Positions 57,670 through 64,000 of a stretch of 64,000 bases of DNA are shown here, in pieces. Under the pieces are notes generated by a model. The model did not search any database. It worked only from the letters and a program-made list of their open reading frames with translations, and was not told the DNA's origin. The translations under genes were made by a program, and so were the position numbers. Within the stretch, counting starts at the first letter, position 1. Each line of letters starts with the position of its first letter. The DNA comes from Nocardia alni (GTDB lineage: Bacteria; Actinomycetota; Actinomycetes; Mycobacteriales; Mycobacteriaceae). Location: the NCBI RefSeq assembly GCF_019038435.1, contig NZ_JAGPOX010000037.1, forward strand, positions 1 through 64,000, read 5' to 3'.

Positions 57670-57931
57670 CCGGAATATCCCGCTTGGCGGCGATTATGGT
57701 CGCGCGCGGAATGATCACCAGGCGCTCGTCGTGATAAATTGTCACGTCATCCGGTAAACGGGCCGTATAGGCATCTGTCAAATCCCGGCCGATCACCGCG
57801 ATATCACCGTTGTCCAGTTCCCAGATGTCGGGGCACGAATCACGTCCTCCGGTCTGCCCCAACTCCTTCGCCGACTTACCCAGGCGTCGAGACATCGACG
57901 CGGCGGGATCGGCTTCCCACCTGCGTTGCAT
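57662..57931 (-). CDS. Small DUF6879-partner protein
   Basis: ATG 57931 (MQRRWEADPAASMSRRLGKS) with AAGGGG upstream gives 89 residues; GTG 57937 is in frame too. The sequence GKSAKELGQTGGRDSCPDIW and IAVIGRDLTD with RLVIIPRATIIAAKRDI recurs in proteins encoded just ahead of DUF6879 genes. It is small and soluble with one Cys. It starts the minus-strand NLR island. Confidence 0.75.
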   Translation of the reverse strand: MQRRWEADPAASMSRRLGKSAKELGQTGGRDSCPDIWELDNGDIAVIGRDLTDAYTARLPDDVTIYHDERLVIIPRATIIAAKRDIPDA

Positions 57932-58082
57932 GGCCACCCCTTCATGCGAAGCATGTCGCGTTCAAAGGATCAATTGTATAGCACGCCAACACAATTTCTC
58001 TCCTCGAAGTGCTTCGTAGTACCGTCCGCGCACACCTGGATCCGGTAACGTCGAGACGTCGCTTACGCGAGAGGGGTTTGCT

Positions 58083-58946
58083 ATGACTGAACCACTGCGG
58101 GTTGTTCTCGCCTCGTCAAGAGCCGATGGTCTGTTAGTTCTCCTCGAAGCGTGCCAAAGGTCCGGAAATCACCCCGCGGCATGTGTTGTGCCCCGTTTTG
58201 CTGCCGACGATTCGCGAATAGTCCGCTCGATACCGACCGGCCTGGACTCGGTATTCCCCGCTGGAAATGATGAACTCGCCGAGGCCCTGTCCGGCTTCGC
58301 CGCCGACATAATGATCTGTCATGGATTTCCGTGGCGCCTGTCCGAAGAAGTTCTGCGGACCGTGCGGCTGGGCGTCCTCAACGTCCACACCTCCCTGCTT
58401 CCCCGGCATCGCGGACCCATGCCCGTGCATTGGGCCTTGCTACGCGGCGATACCGAGACGGGCGTGACGATCCACCGGATGGACTCGCGCTTCGATTCCG
58501 GTCCGATCGTGGCGCAGCGCGGTGGCATACCGCTGCCGGACGAGATCGACGACGACGCGGCCGACGGGCTGATCAGAGACTTCGACGACGTCGCGCGCGA
58601 GCTGGTGGCGGTCGCACTGGCACGAGTGGCCGAGGGGTTCGCGGGCACGCCTCAGAACGAACAGGACGCCACCTACGAATCCGCGATCGGCGACGAGCTG
58701 GCGTCGGTCGACCGGTCGAAAACGGCGCGCGAGATTCACAACCAGGTCCGGGCTCGCCGGTTCGGCATCTACGACCCACCCGGACCGATCGCCGAACTGG
58801 ATGGCCGGCGGATCTCGCTGTTGCGTACCAGCCTGCGGCCCGCCGACGGGATGGAGATCCGCTGCGCCGATGGCTCGCTGTGGATTACCGAGTTTCTCGA
58901 GCTGGATCCCGTCGACAGGCGGAGGCAGGCGCTGATAGCGAGGTGA
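58083..58946 (+). CDS. Formyltransferase-family protein (Fmt/PurN fold)
   Basis: GAGAGGGG precedes ATG 58083; the product has 287 residues. The N-terminal Rossmann-like domain contains the formyl-transferase signature LNVHTSLLPRHRGPMPVHWA, giving Asn and His, and the catalytic Asp in DSRFDSGPIVAQ. The C-terminal half is a shorter Fmt-C-like domain. It is likely not housekeeping methionyl-tRNA formyltransferase, which is ~310 residues and linked to def or rsmB. A sugar or amino-group formylation is possible. It stands alone beside the NLR island. Confidence 0.8.
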   Translation: MTEPLRVVLASSRADGLLVLLEACQRSGNHPAACVVPRFAADDSRIVRSIPTGLDSVFPAGNDELAEALSGFAADIMICHGFPWRLSEEVLRTVRLGVLNVHTSLLPRHRGPMPVHWALLRGDTETGVTIHRMDSRFDSGPIVAQRGGIPLPDEIDDDAADGLIRDFDDVARELVAVALARVAEGFAGTPQNEQDATYESAIGDELASVDRSKTAREIHNQVRARRFGIYDPPGPIAELDGRRISLLRTSLRPADGMEIRCADGSLWITEFLELDPVDRRRQALIAR

Positions 58947-58960
58947 GACGCGCCCCCGCG

Positions 58961-59971
58961 TTACCGAGACGCGGGCGCCGCGACGGCCTCGCCGACGAGT
59001 TCGACCGAGCGCACGCGGTCGTCGATGTCGGTGGCGTGGTGGGCGAGGATGAGTTCGTCCGCGCCGATCTCGCCGGCGAAATCCTCCAGGTACGCGCGCA
59101 CGTCCTGGGCCAGGCCCACGGCGGTGTACTTGGTCATCGTGGTGAGGTGACGACCGTTGGGCGAGACGAGAAACGCGTCGATCTCCTCGTCGGTGAAATC
59201 CGCGCCGCCCGCGCCGCGCCGGATCATGGACCGCGCCCGGGCTCGATACGCGACCGCGCGCTGTTCGGCGGCGGCCTCGTAGGTATCGGCGGCGAAGACG
59301 TTGACACCGGCCATCACGTACGGCTCGGCCAGCTGCTCCGAGGGACGGAAGGTCTCGCGGTATACCTGCACCGCCCGATGCAGCAGATCGGGAGCGAAGT
59401 GCGAGGCGAACGCGTAGGGCAGGCCGAGCTGCGCGGCAAGCTGCGCGCCGAACAGCGAGGACCCCAGAATGTACAGCGGCACAACGCCTTCCGCACGCGG
59501 TGTGGCCTGCACGCCGGGGATGCGGGTGTGCCCGGTCAGATAGCCCTGCAACTCCAGCACGTCCTGGGGGAAGGTATCCGACGACGACGGGTCACGACGC
59601 ATCGCGCGCATGGTCGTCTGATCGCTGCCCGGGGCGCGGCCGAGCCCGAGATCGATCCGGCCGGGAAACAGGGTCTCCAGCGTGCCGAACTGCTCGGCGA
59701 TCACCAGCGGCGAATGATTCGGCAGCATGATCCCGCCCGAGCCCAGCCGGATGCTGTCGGTGTGCTCGGCGACGTGGCCGATCAGCACGCTCGTGGCGCT
59801 CGAGGCGATCGTGGCCATGTTGTGGTGCTCGGCGTACCAGACTCGCCGGTATCCGGCACGCTCGGCGGTCTGGGCCAGGGTGACGCTGTTGGCGAAGCTT
59901 TCCCGCGCGGTCTGCCCGGGTGCGATCGAGGCGAGATCGAGGATGGACAGGGCGGGAACGGTCCAGGGCAT
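58961..59971 (-). CDS. LLM-class flavin-dependent oxidoreductase (MsnO8/TIGR03558 type)
   Basis: The product has 336 residues from ATG 59971. It shows the luciferase-like barrel start PALSILDLASIAPGQTA, YRRVWYAEHHNMATIAS, IRLGSGGIMLPNHSPLVIAEQFGTL and PGRIDLGLGRAPGSDQTT. ILGSSLFGAQLAAQLG and YAFASHFAP are typical of TIGR03558. It uses reduced FMN to oxidise an unknown substrate. It is convergent with the formyltransferase gene, whose stop lies 14 nt away. Confidence 0.9.
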   Translation of the reverse strand: MPWTVPALSILDLASIAPGQTARESFANSVTLAQTAERAGYRRVWYAEHHNMATIASSATSVLIGHVAEHTDSIRLGSGGIMLPNHSPLVIAEQFGTLETLFPGRIDLGLGRAPGSDQTTMRAMRRDPSSSDTFPQDVLELQGYLTGHTRIPGVQATPRAEGVVPLYILGSSLFGAQLAAQLGLPYAFASHFAPDLLHRAVQVYRETFRPSEQLAEPYVMAGVNVFAADTYEAAAEQRAVAYRARARSMIRRGAGGADFTDEEIDAFLVSPNGRHLTTMTKYTAVGLAQDVRAYLEDFAGEIGADELILAHHATDIDDRVRSVELVGEAVAAPASR

Positions 59972-60058
59972 GCGTCGAGGCCTTTCGGGATGCGGATACT
60001 GCCGGGTACAACGCCGCAGCGCCGTGCGTACATTCCGGACGGCGCCCGATCCCCGCGC

Positions 60059-60934
60059 TTACCGGCCGAGCGCCGCGAGAATGGCCCGCGCCTGATGGTC
60101 CGCGCCGAGCTGATTGGGATGGAACGGCACCGCCGGCCCCGGTGGATTGCTGGAGAACGGGATCAGGCCCTCGACCCACCGCACACCCGGGGGCCGACAG
60201 GAGTCGTGGCCCACACTGCCGCGGTAGGTGTCGACGAATCGCACGCCCGTCCGCGCCGCCACGCGGGCCAGCATGGCGTCCAGTTCGACCAGCTTGCGGC
60301 CGATCCATCCGGCGTCGGTATCGGAGATCGGGATTGTCGGGAAGCAGCCATGGGTGGTGCCGATGCCGTCGAGGTAGTCGACCAGCAGGATGCGCGCATG
60401 CGGGGACCGTTCGCGGATGCCCTCGATCGTCGCGGCCACCTTCGGCTCGGCCGCGGCGATCCGCGCGGACATCAGATCCACGCCGCCGGGTACCCACGAG
60501 GCCTGGCACGGCGACACTTCCGGGTTGACGGTCAGGCAGTCCTGCACCGCCGCCGCAAGACCCGCGTCGTTACCGCCGATCTCGAGTGTCACCAGATCGG
60601 TTGCGGGACCGAGGCGGTCGAACTGCGGCGGATTGACGCCGCCGAGTGGGGCGTTCTGGCTGCCGGTCATATTCCCGGTCTCGGCGCCACCGCAGGTCGC
60701 GTCGCGGAAGACCGGGATGCGCAGTGCCGCGGCCACCTGCTTCGAGTAGTCGCGGGCGCTCTGCACACAGCCCGGCGGCGCGTACTGGCCGCTGATCTGC
60801 ACCAGTGTGGCATCGGCCGCCCAGGAATCCCCCAGGGCCACATACTCGCCGAAGGCCGGCGCCGCCGATGCCGTCCCCGGCCATCCCATCGCGATTGCCG
60901 CACAAGCGCTTACCAATAACGCGCTCTTCCGCAT
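60059..60934 (-). CDS. Secreted SGNH/GDSL hydrolase
   Basis: ATG 60934 follows GAGGAG and gives 291 residues; a longer frame upstream lacks a site. The signal peptide is KSALLVSACAAIAMGWPGTASAA. SGNH blocks are complete: I (EYVALGDSWAADA), II (GGAETGNMTG), III (LEIGGNDAG) and V (PFHPNQLGAD) with the catalytic His. Six Cys in the mature part suggest disulfides, as in mycobacterial GDSL lipases/esterases of the Rv0518 type. It would hydrolyse acyl esters of lipids or glycans outside the cell. Confidence 0.88.
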   Translation of the reverse strand: MRKSALLVSACAAIAMGWPGTASAAPAFGEYVALGDSWAADATLVQISGQYAPPGCVQSARDYSKQVAAALRIPVFRDATCGGAETGNMTGSQNAPLGGVNPPQFDRLGPATDLVTLEIGGNDAGLAAAVQDCLTVNPEVSPCQASWVPGGVDLMSARIAAAEPKVAATIEGIRERSPHARILLVDYLDGIGTTHGCFPTIPISDTDAGWIGRKLVELDAMLARVAARTGVRFVDTYRGSVGHDSCRPPGVRWVEGLIPFSSNPPGPAVPFHPNQLGADHQARAILAALGR

Positions 60935-61035
60935 CGTGCACTCCTCGGGCCCCGACCCACGTTCAACCTGGCCAATTGTCCAGTCGCGGAAATGATACCG
61001 ATCAGTCATCCCCGTGGCCCCGAAACACGCGGCGT

Positions 61036-61326
61036 TCAGTCGCCGACGATATTCCAGTCGCTCGGCCGGCCGTCCACCGTCGGATCGTAGAGGACGACGA
61101 ACCAGAATCGTTGCGGCGCCGACAGCGGGAACGGGCCGACGGTCAACTCCTCGGAGGTGTAGCGGTCGCTGCTGTTCATGCGGACCCAGGTATGCAGACC
61201 ACCGTTGCCGCGCCACTTCTGGAATACCGAACGCGACGGCTTGGCGGCCATGATCACCGAAAGCAGCGGCAGCGCGTCGAGTTCGGCGACCGAGGATACG
61301 AAGCGCAGGACACCTACCTCATTCAT
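61036..61326 (-). CDS. Hypothetical protein, 96 residues
   Basis: ATG 61326 gives MNEVGVLRFVSSVAELDALP, then FQKWRGNGGLHTWVRMNSSD and FPLSAPQRFWFVVLYDP. No signal or membrane helix is present and the mix of strands suggests a small globular fold. I do not recognise the family. It lies between the SGNH hydrolase and DUF5313 genes on the same strand. Confidence 0.62.
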   Translation of the reverse strand: MNEVGVLRFVSSVAELDALPLLSVIMAAKPSRSVFQKWRGNGGLHTWVRMNSSDRYTSEELTVGPFPLSAPQRFWFVVLYDPTVDGRPSDWNIVGD

Positions 61327-61395
61327 GGTGTGATCTTCTCGCACTCGCGGGGATTCGACATCGCGGAGTACGAAATGCGCCCTGGTTGTGCCGAT

Positions 61396-61773
61396 TCAGG
61401 CGCGGGGGTGGCTGCGTTCGTAGGCTTCGCGGACGGCGGCCGCGCGATCGCGGCGCGCGATGTCGCCCAGCGCCGGATCCAGGCCGTGTCTGGACAGCCG
61501 GTAGCGGCGGTAGACGTAGGTCAGGGCGATCGCGAAGAAGCACAGCGGCAGGAAGATCAGCGCCATCATCGCCGCACCCATCCACAACGGGCCCGGCACC
61601 AGCAGGAACAGGCACAGCACGAGGAACAGCGGTATCAGCATCCGCAGCAGATAGCGCCGGGCCGCGCCCGGACCGGTGAGGTCCGCGACCACCCAGTCCG
61701 ACATCGACGCGGGCAGTGTGCCGCCGAAGATGTAACGCAGCCGCTGGAGCGGGCCGGGTGACAGTTCGCTCAT
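61396..61773 (-). CDS. DUF5313 membrane protein
   Basis: ATG 61773 gives 125 residues. The N-terminal LQRLRYIFGGTLPASMSDWVVADLTGPGA is the DUF5313 signature of mycolata. Two helices follow (LLRMLIPLFLVLCLFLLVPGPLW and AAMMALIFLPLCFFAIALTYV), then a cytoplasmic tail RRYRLSRHGLDPALG. It is divergent from the MarR gene and shares operator-like repeats with it, so it is a likely target of that regulator. Confidence 0.85.
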   Translation of the reverse strand: MSELSPGPLQRLRYIFGGTLPASMSDWVVADLTGPGAARRYLLRMLIPLFLVLCLFLLVPGPLWMGAAMMALIFLPLCFFAIALTYVYRRYRLSRHGLDPALGDIARRDRAAAVREAYERSHPRA

Positions 61774-61784
61774 CGCCGTCTCCT

Positions 61785-61929
61785 TCGCACTAATAAGTCG
61801 TGCACTAACTATTAACACAAGCCTAGCGCCCTGTCACCCGCCAGAGCCACCGAGAACAGTGCTCCCAGCTGTGACTTCCATTGCATCCGCCCGGCCCTGG
61901 TGCATAATGTTTGTGCGTTAACTATTCAC
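61785..61929. promoter_or_regulatory. Two MarR/OhrR-like operator repeats in a divergent promoter region
   Basis: GTGCACTAACTATTAACAC (61800-61818) and GTGCGTTAACTATTCAC (61913-61929) share TAACTATTNAC and GTG/CAC ends. One lies next to each divergent gene (DUF5313 at 61773, MarR at 61952). Both are AT-rich against the surrounding sequence, as MarR sites usually are. Confidence 0.5.
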
Positions 61930-61951
61930 GGGCACCAGGAGAGGCGAGGCC

Positions 61952-62407
61952 ATGACACCGGAGATCGACGATCCGCTGCGCCTGGATCGGCAGGTCTGCT
62001 TCGCGCTGGCGCTGGCGAACCGCGCGGTCCTGAGCGTCTATCGTCCGCTGCTCGAACCGATGGGCCTGACCCACCCCCAGTACCTGGTCATGCTGGCGCT
62101 GTGGGGCGACGCGCCGCTGTCGGTCAAGGATATCGGCGAGCTCGTGCAGCTGGATTCGCCGACCCTGTCCCCCTTGCTCAAACGGCTCGAGTCCGCCGGA
62201 TACATCACCCGCCGCCGCGACGAGCACAACGAGCGCAGCCTCGTCGTCGATCTCACTCCCGCCGGGCGGGCCTTGCGCGCACAGGCCGAACGGATTCCGC
62301 CGACCGTCGTCGAGCGACTCGGCGTCACCCTCGCGGATCTGGAGGAGCTGCACACCGTGCTCGGACGCGTCAACACCGCCGCGCGCCGGGCCGCTGCCGC
62401 CTACTGA
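61952..62407 (+). CDS. MarR-family regulator, OhrR-like
   Basis: ATG 61952 gives 151 residues. The opening RQVCFALALANRAVLSVYRPLLEPMGLTHPQYLVML matches OhrR, including the Cys (residue 15) that in OhrR senses organic peroxide. The winged HTH is LSVKDIGELVQLDSPTLSPLLKRLESAGY with wing RRRDEHNERS. No ohr gene is adjacent; the divergent DUF5313 gene and the regulator itself are the visible targets. Confidence 0.88.
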   Translation: MTPEIDDPLRLDRQVCFALALANRAVLSVYRPLLEPMGLTHPQYLVMLALWGDAPLSVKDIGELVQLDSPTLSPLLKRLESAGYITRRRDEHNERSLVVDLTPAGRALRAQAERIPPTVVERLGVTLADLEELHTVLGRVNTAARRAAAAY

Positions 62408-62554
62408 GACCATCCGCCGCAACGCTTTTCACCCCCGTAGGTGAATCGAGACCGTTTCGTGCCCGCTGAGCCGGCGATAATACGGAGCGGTCGGCGATCT
62501 CGCGCGCCTATCATGGAATCGCCGCGGGAAGCGGTGTTGTCAAGGGGATGCAGC

Positions 62555-62941
62555 ATGGCGAAGATGACCATCGACGAACTGCTCGATGTTTTCAAAGGTA
62601 TGACGCTGCTGGAGCTTTCGGAGTTCTCCAGCGCGTTCGAGAAGGAGTTCGGCGTCACTGCCGCCGCGCCCATGGCCGTCCCTCTCGCACTCGGCGCGGA
62701 CGCCGTCGTCGATGCCCCGGAGGAGCCCACCGAATTCGATGTCGTCCTGGAATCATTCGGGGACAAGAAGATTCAGGTGATCAAGGCCGTCCGGGAGGTC
62801 ATCTCCGGGCTGGGGCTCAAGGAGGCCAAGGATCTCGTCGAGTCCGCCCCGAAGGCGATTCTGGAGCGCATCGACCGCGACGCCGCCGAGGCCGCGAAGA
62901 TCAAGCTGGAGGCGGCGGGCGCGCGGGTGGGCCTGCGCTGA
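62555..62941 (+). CDS. Ribosomal protein L7/L12 paralogue
   Basis: AAGGGG precedes ATG 62555 and the product has 128 residues. N-terminal dimer domain: MTIDELLDVFKGMTLLELSEF, then the hinge AAPMAVPLALGADAVVDAPEEP, then the C-terminal domain EFDVVLESFGDKKIQVIKAVRE and GLGLKEAKDLVESAPK. It is a full-length L12 with all contacts for elongation factors. The genuine rplL lies in the rplJL-rpoBC operon, which is not here, so this is a second copy. Between MarR and NmrA-like genes it has no ribosomal context. Confidence 0.88.
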   Translation: MAKMTIDELLDVFKGMTLLELSEFSSAFEKEFGVTAAAPMAVPLALGADAVVDAPEEPTEFDVVLESFGDKKIQVIKAVREVISGLGLKEAKDLVESAPKAILERIDRDAAEAAKIKLEAAGARVGLR

Positions 62942-62993
62942 TCGGCACCGCCCGCCGTGCGCCGCGTGTTCGGCCAGCAGCTAAGATTCGAGG

Positions 62994-63647
62994 ATGCGAA
63001 TCGTCATCGCGGGCGGACACGGACAGATCGCACTCATCCTGGAGCGGTTGCTCGAGCAGCGCGGCGACTCGGTCGCCGGGTTGATCCGCAATCCGGCTCA
63101 GTCTCCCGACCTGGTCTCGGCCGGTGCCGAACCGATCGTGATCGATCTGGAGCAGTCGTCCCCGGCGGACGTCGCGAAACACCTCGAGGGCGCGGACGCG
63201 GTGGTGTTCGCGGCCGGAGCCGGGCCGGGCAGTGGGGCGGCCCGCAAGGAGACCGTCGACCGCGACGCGGCGATCCTGCTCGCCGACGCGGCCGAACTCG
63301 CCGGCGTCCACCGGTACGTGATGATCTCGTCCATGGGCGCCGACACCGCCGCCACCGGCGGCGACCCCGTCTTCGCCGCCTACCTGCGCGCCAAGGGCGC
63401 CGCCGACGACGCCGTCCGCGCCCGCACCGACCTCCGCTGGACCATCGTGCGGCCGGGTCAGCTCACCAACGAGCGGGCGACCGGCCTGGTGCGCATCGCC
63501 GAAACCACTGGGCGCGGGCCTATTCCGCGCGCGGACGTGGCGGCGGTTCTGCTCGCGGTGCTCGATGCGCCGCAGACCGCCGGACGCACCTTCGAGGCGA
63601 TCGGCGGCGACACCCCGGTCGCCGAGGCGATCACGGCACTGGGCTGA
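62994..63647 (+). CDS. NmrA/YwnB-like NAD(P)-binding protein (atypical SDR)
   Basis: ATG 62994 gives 217 residues. The start MRIVIAGGHGQIALILERLL has the GxxGxI dinucleotide loop; FAAGAGPGSG, YVMISSMGAD and YLRAKGAADD follow in SDR-a5 order, with WTIVRPGQLTNE completing the fold. The Tyr-x3-Lys pair appears as YLRAK. Members reduce small substrates or act as redox sensors. Tail-end 63647 is followed by 353 nt with no intact gene. Confidence 0.87.
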   Translation: MRIVIAGGHGQIALILERLLEQRGDSVAGLIRNPAQSPDLVSAGAEPIVIDLEQSSPADVAKHLEGADAVVFAAGAGPGSGAARKETVDRDAAILLADAAELAGVHRYVMISSMGADTAATGGDPVFAAYLRAKGAADDAVRARTDLRWTIVRPGQLTNERATGLVRIAETTGRGPIPRADVAAVLLAVLDAPQTAGRTFEAIGGDTPVAEAITALG

Positions 63648-63704
63648 ATCTGCTTTTTGCACAACGTTTTTCGATGCCGCCATAATCCTGTGTCGATGCC
63701 GAGG

Positions 63705-63777
63705 TCATGTGCCGAGCAGTAGTGCGGCGACGGCATCCGGTACTTCATGCATTGGGTACGAGAACGAACGTCGCCAT
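63705..63777 (-). pseudogene. Alpha/beta-hydrolase gene scar (5' and 3' ends joined by internal deletion)
   Basis: On the minus strand, GGAAAGGGAG precedes ATG 63777, which encodes MATFVLVPNA, the usual beginning of an alpha/beta-hydrolase (MATFVLVPGA...). A stop follows at once. In the next frame, MHEVPDAVAALLLGT to the TGA at 63705 resembles a hydrolase C terminus (PDAVAALL). The ~700 bp between are missing. The translation signals are intact, so a ten-residue peptide could still be made. Confidence 0.5.
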
Positions 63778-64000
63778 GCGTTTCTCCCTTTCCGGAGCTG
63801 CGGCCTCGATAAGGGTCCGCATGGAGACAGTCTCGCCGGACCAGGATGTGGCCGACCACCGATAGAATCCCAACTGATGCCAGCTTGCCGCCAACTCCGC
63901 CGGACCGGCGTGACCTCACACATCTGGGCGTCCGCCGGGCGGCACCTGTGGCCATCCGGCGAGACGAGCGCGGTGCAGTCCCATGCCCGGGGCCACCTGG
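63778..64000. other. Window-end sequence without a recognisable gene
   Basis: Frames here are open on both strands at the window edge, but none shows a family motif I can support. It may contain the 5' part of a gene or the promoter of the lost hydrolase. Confidence 0.4.

Noticed and set aside
1..64000. tRNA or rRNA genes, integrase, phage genes, insertion sequences or an att duplication
   Set aside because: No tRNA-like T-loop with matching acceptor stem, rRNA segment, transposase or integrase motif was found; the Rpn fragment is the only mobile-associated trace.

Overview
The window is GC-rich DNA from an actinomycete. It is most likely a mycolic-acid-containing one of the Nocardia type. 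The evidence is the dense high-GC coding with many GTG starts and ATGA/GTGA overlaps, an orphan MCE protein, an Rv3717-like peptidoglycan amidase, an Rv1855c-type F420 oxidoreductase, a WXG100/CpnT-like secretion cassette, DUF397, DUF5313 and DUF6879 proteins, and a secreted L,D-transpeptidase. This assignment is inferred from gene content; no rRNA or tRNA gene was seen.

Layout. 1-4 kb: the 3' end of a CobW-type metallochaperone GTPase, a broken Rpn nuclease, a 2-hydroxyacid-dehydrogenase-like protein lacking usual catalytic residues, an EamA exporter and a TetR regulator. 4.1-11 kb: a five-gene operon (permease, two DUF1989 proteins, carboxyltransferase, allophanate hydrolase) resembling the guanidine/urea carboxylase pathway but without its biotin carboxylase and biotin-carrier domains; a 24-bp perfect operator-like palindrome lies between it and the tetR gene. 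11-14.6 kb: an N-acetylmuramoyl-L-alanine amidase, a Rieske lipoprotein, an ECF sigma factor and a small secreted protein. 14.7-17 kb: galT-galK, preceded by a 16-codon leader ORF that overlaps the galT start. 17-25.9 kb: DUF397, thioesterase, epimerase, MarR, a glycine-rich exported protein, an operon of a membrane glycosyltransferase-like protein with a two-component system, then a GT2 and a DUF2064 protein.

25.9-44 kb: two esterase-type hydrolases, a DUF318/ArsP-like permease under a CsoR-type operator, an F420 oxidoreductase, a short aldehyde dehydrogenase, two tandem AraC paralogues, HdeD, acyl-CoA dehydrogenase, YceI, an orphan MCE protein, an HSL-type hydrolase, a Mop protein, a CrcB fluoride-channel pair and an L,D-transpeptidase. 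44-48.3 kb: a type VII secretion-like cassette (WXG100-like protein, YbaB-like protein, and a 981-residue repeat-rich CpnT-N-like protein). Two matching sequence blocks lie upstream of its two transcription units.

48.7-50.8 kb: a two-component system whose kinase and regulator genes converge and overlap at their 3' ends. 51.2-57.9 kb: a minus-strand island of two STAND/NB-ARC-TPR (NLR-like) proteins with a DUF6879 pair. One NLR carries an N-terminal RHIM/BASS-like amyloid motif; the other has Arg in place of the P-loop Lys. This island and the repeat-rich secretion cassette are the best candidates for an undescribed system. 58-64 kb: a formyltransferase, a luciferase-family oxidoreductase, an SGNH hydrolase, a divergent DUF5313/MarR pair with shared operator-like repeats, a second copy-type ribosomal protein L7/L12, an NmrA-like protein and the scar of a deleted alpha/beta-hydrolase gene.
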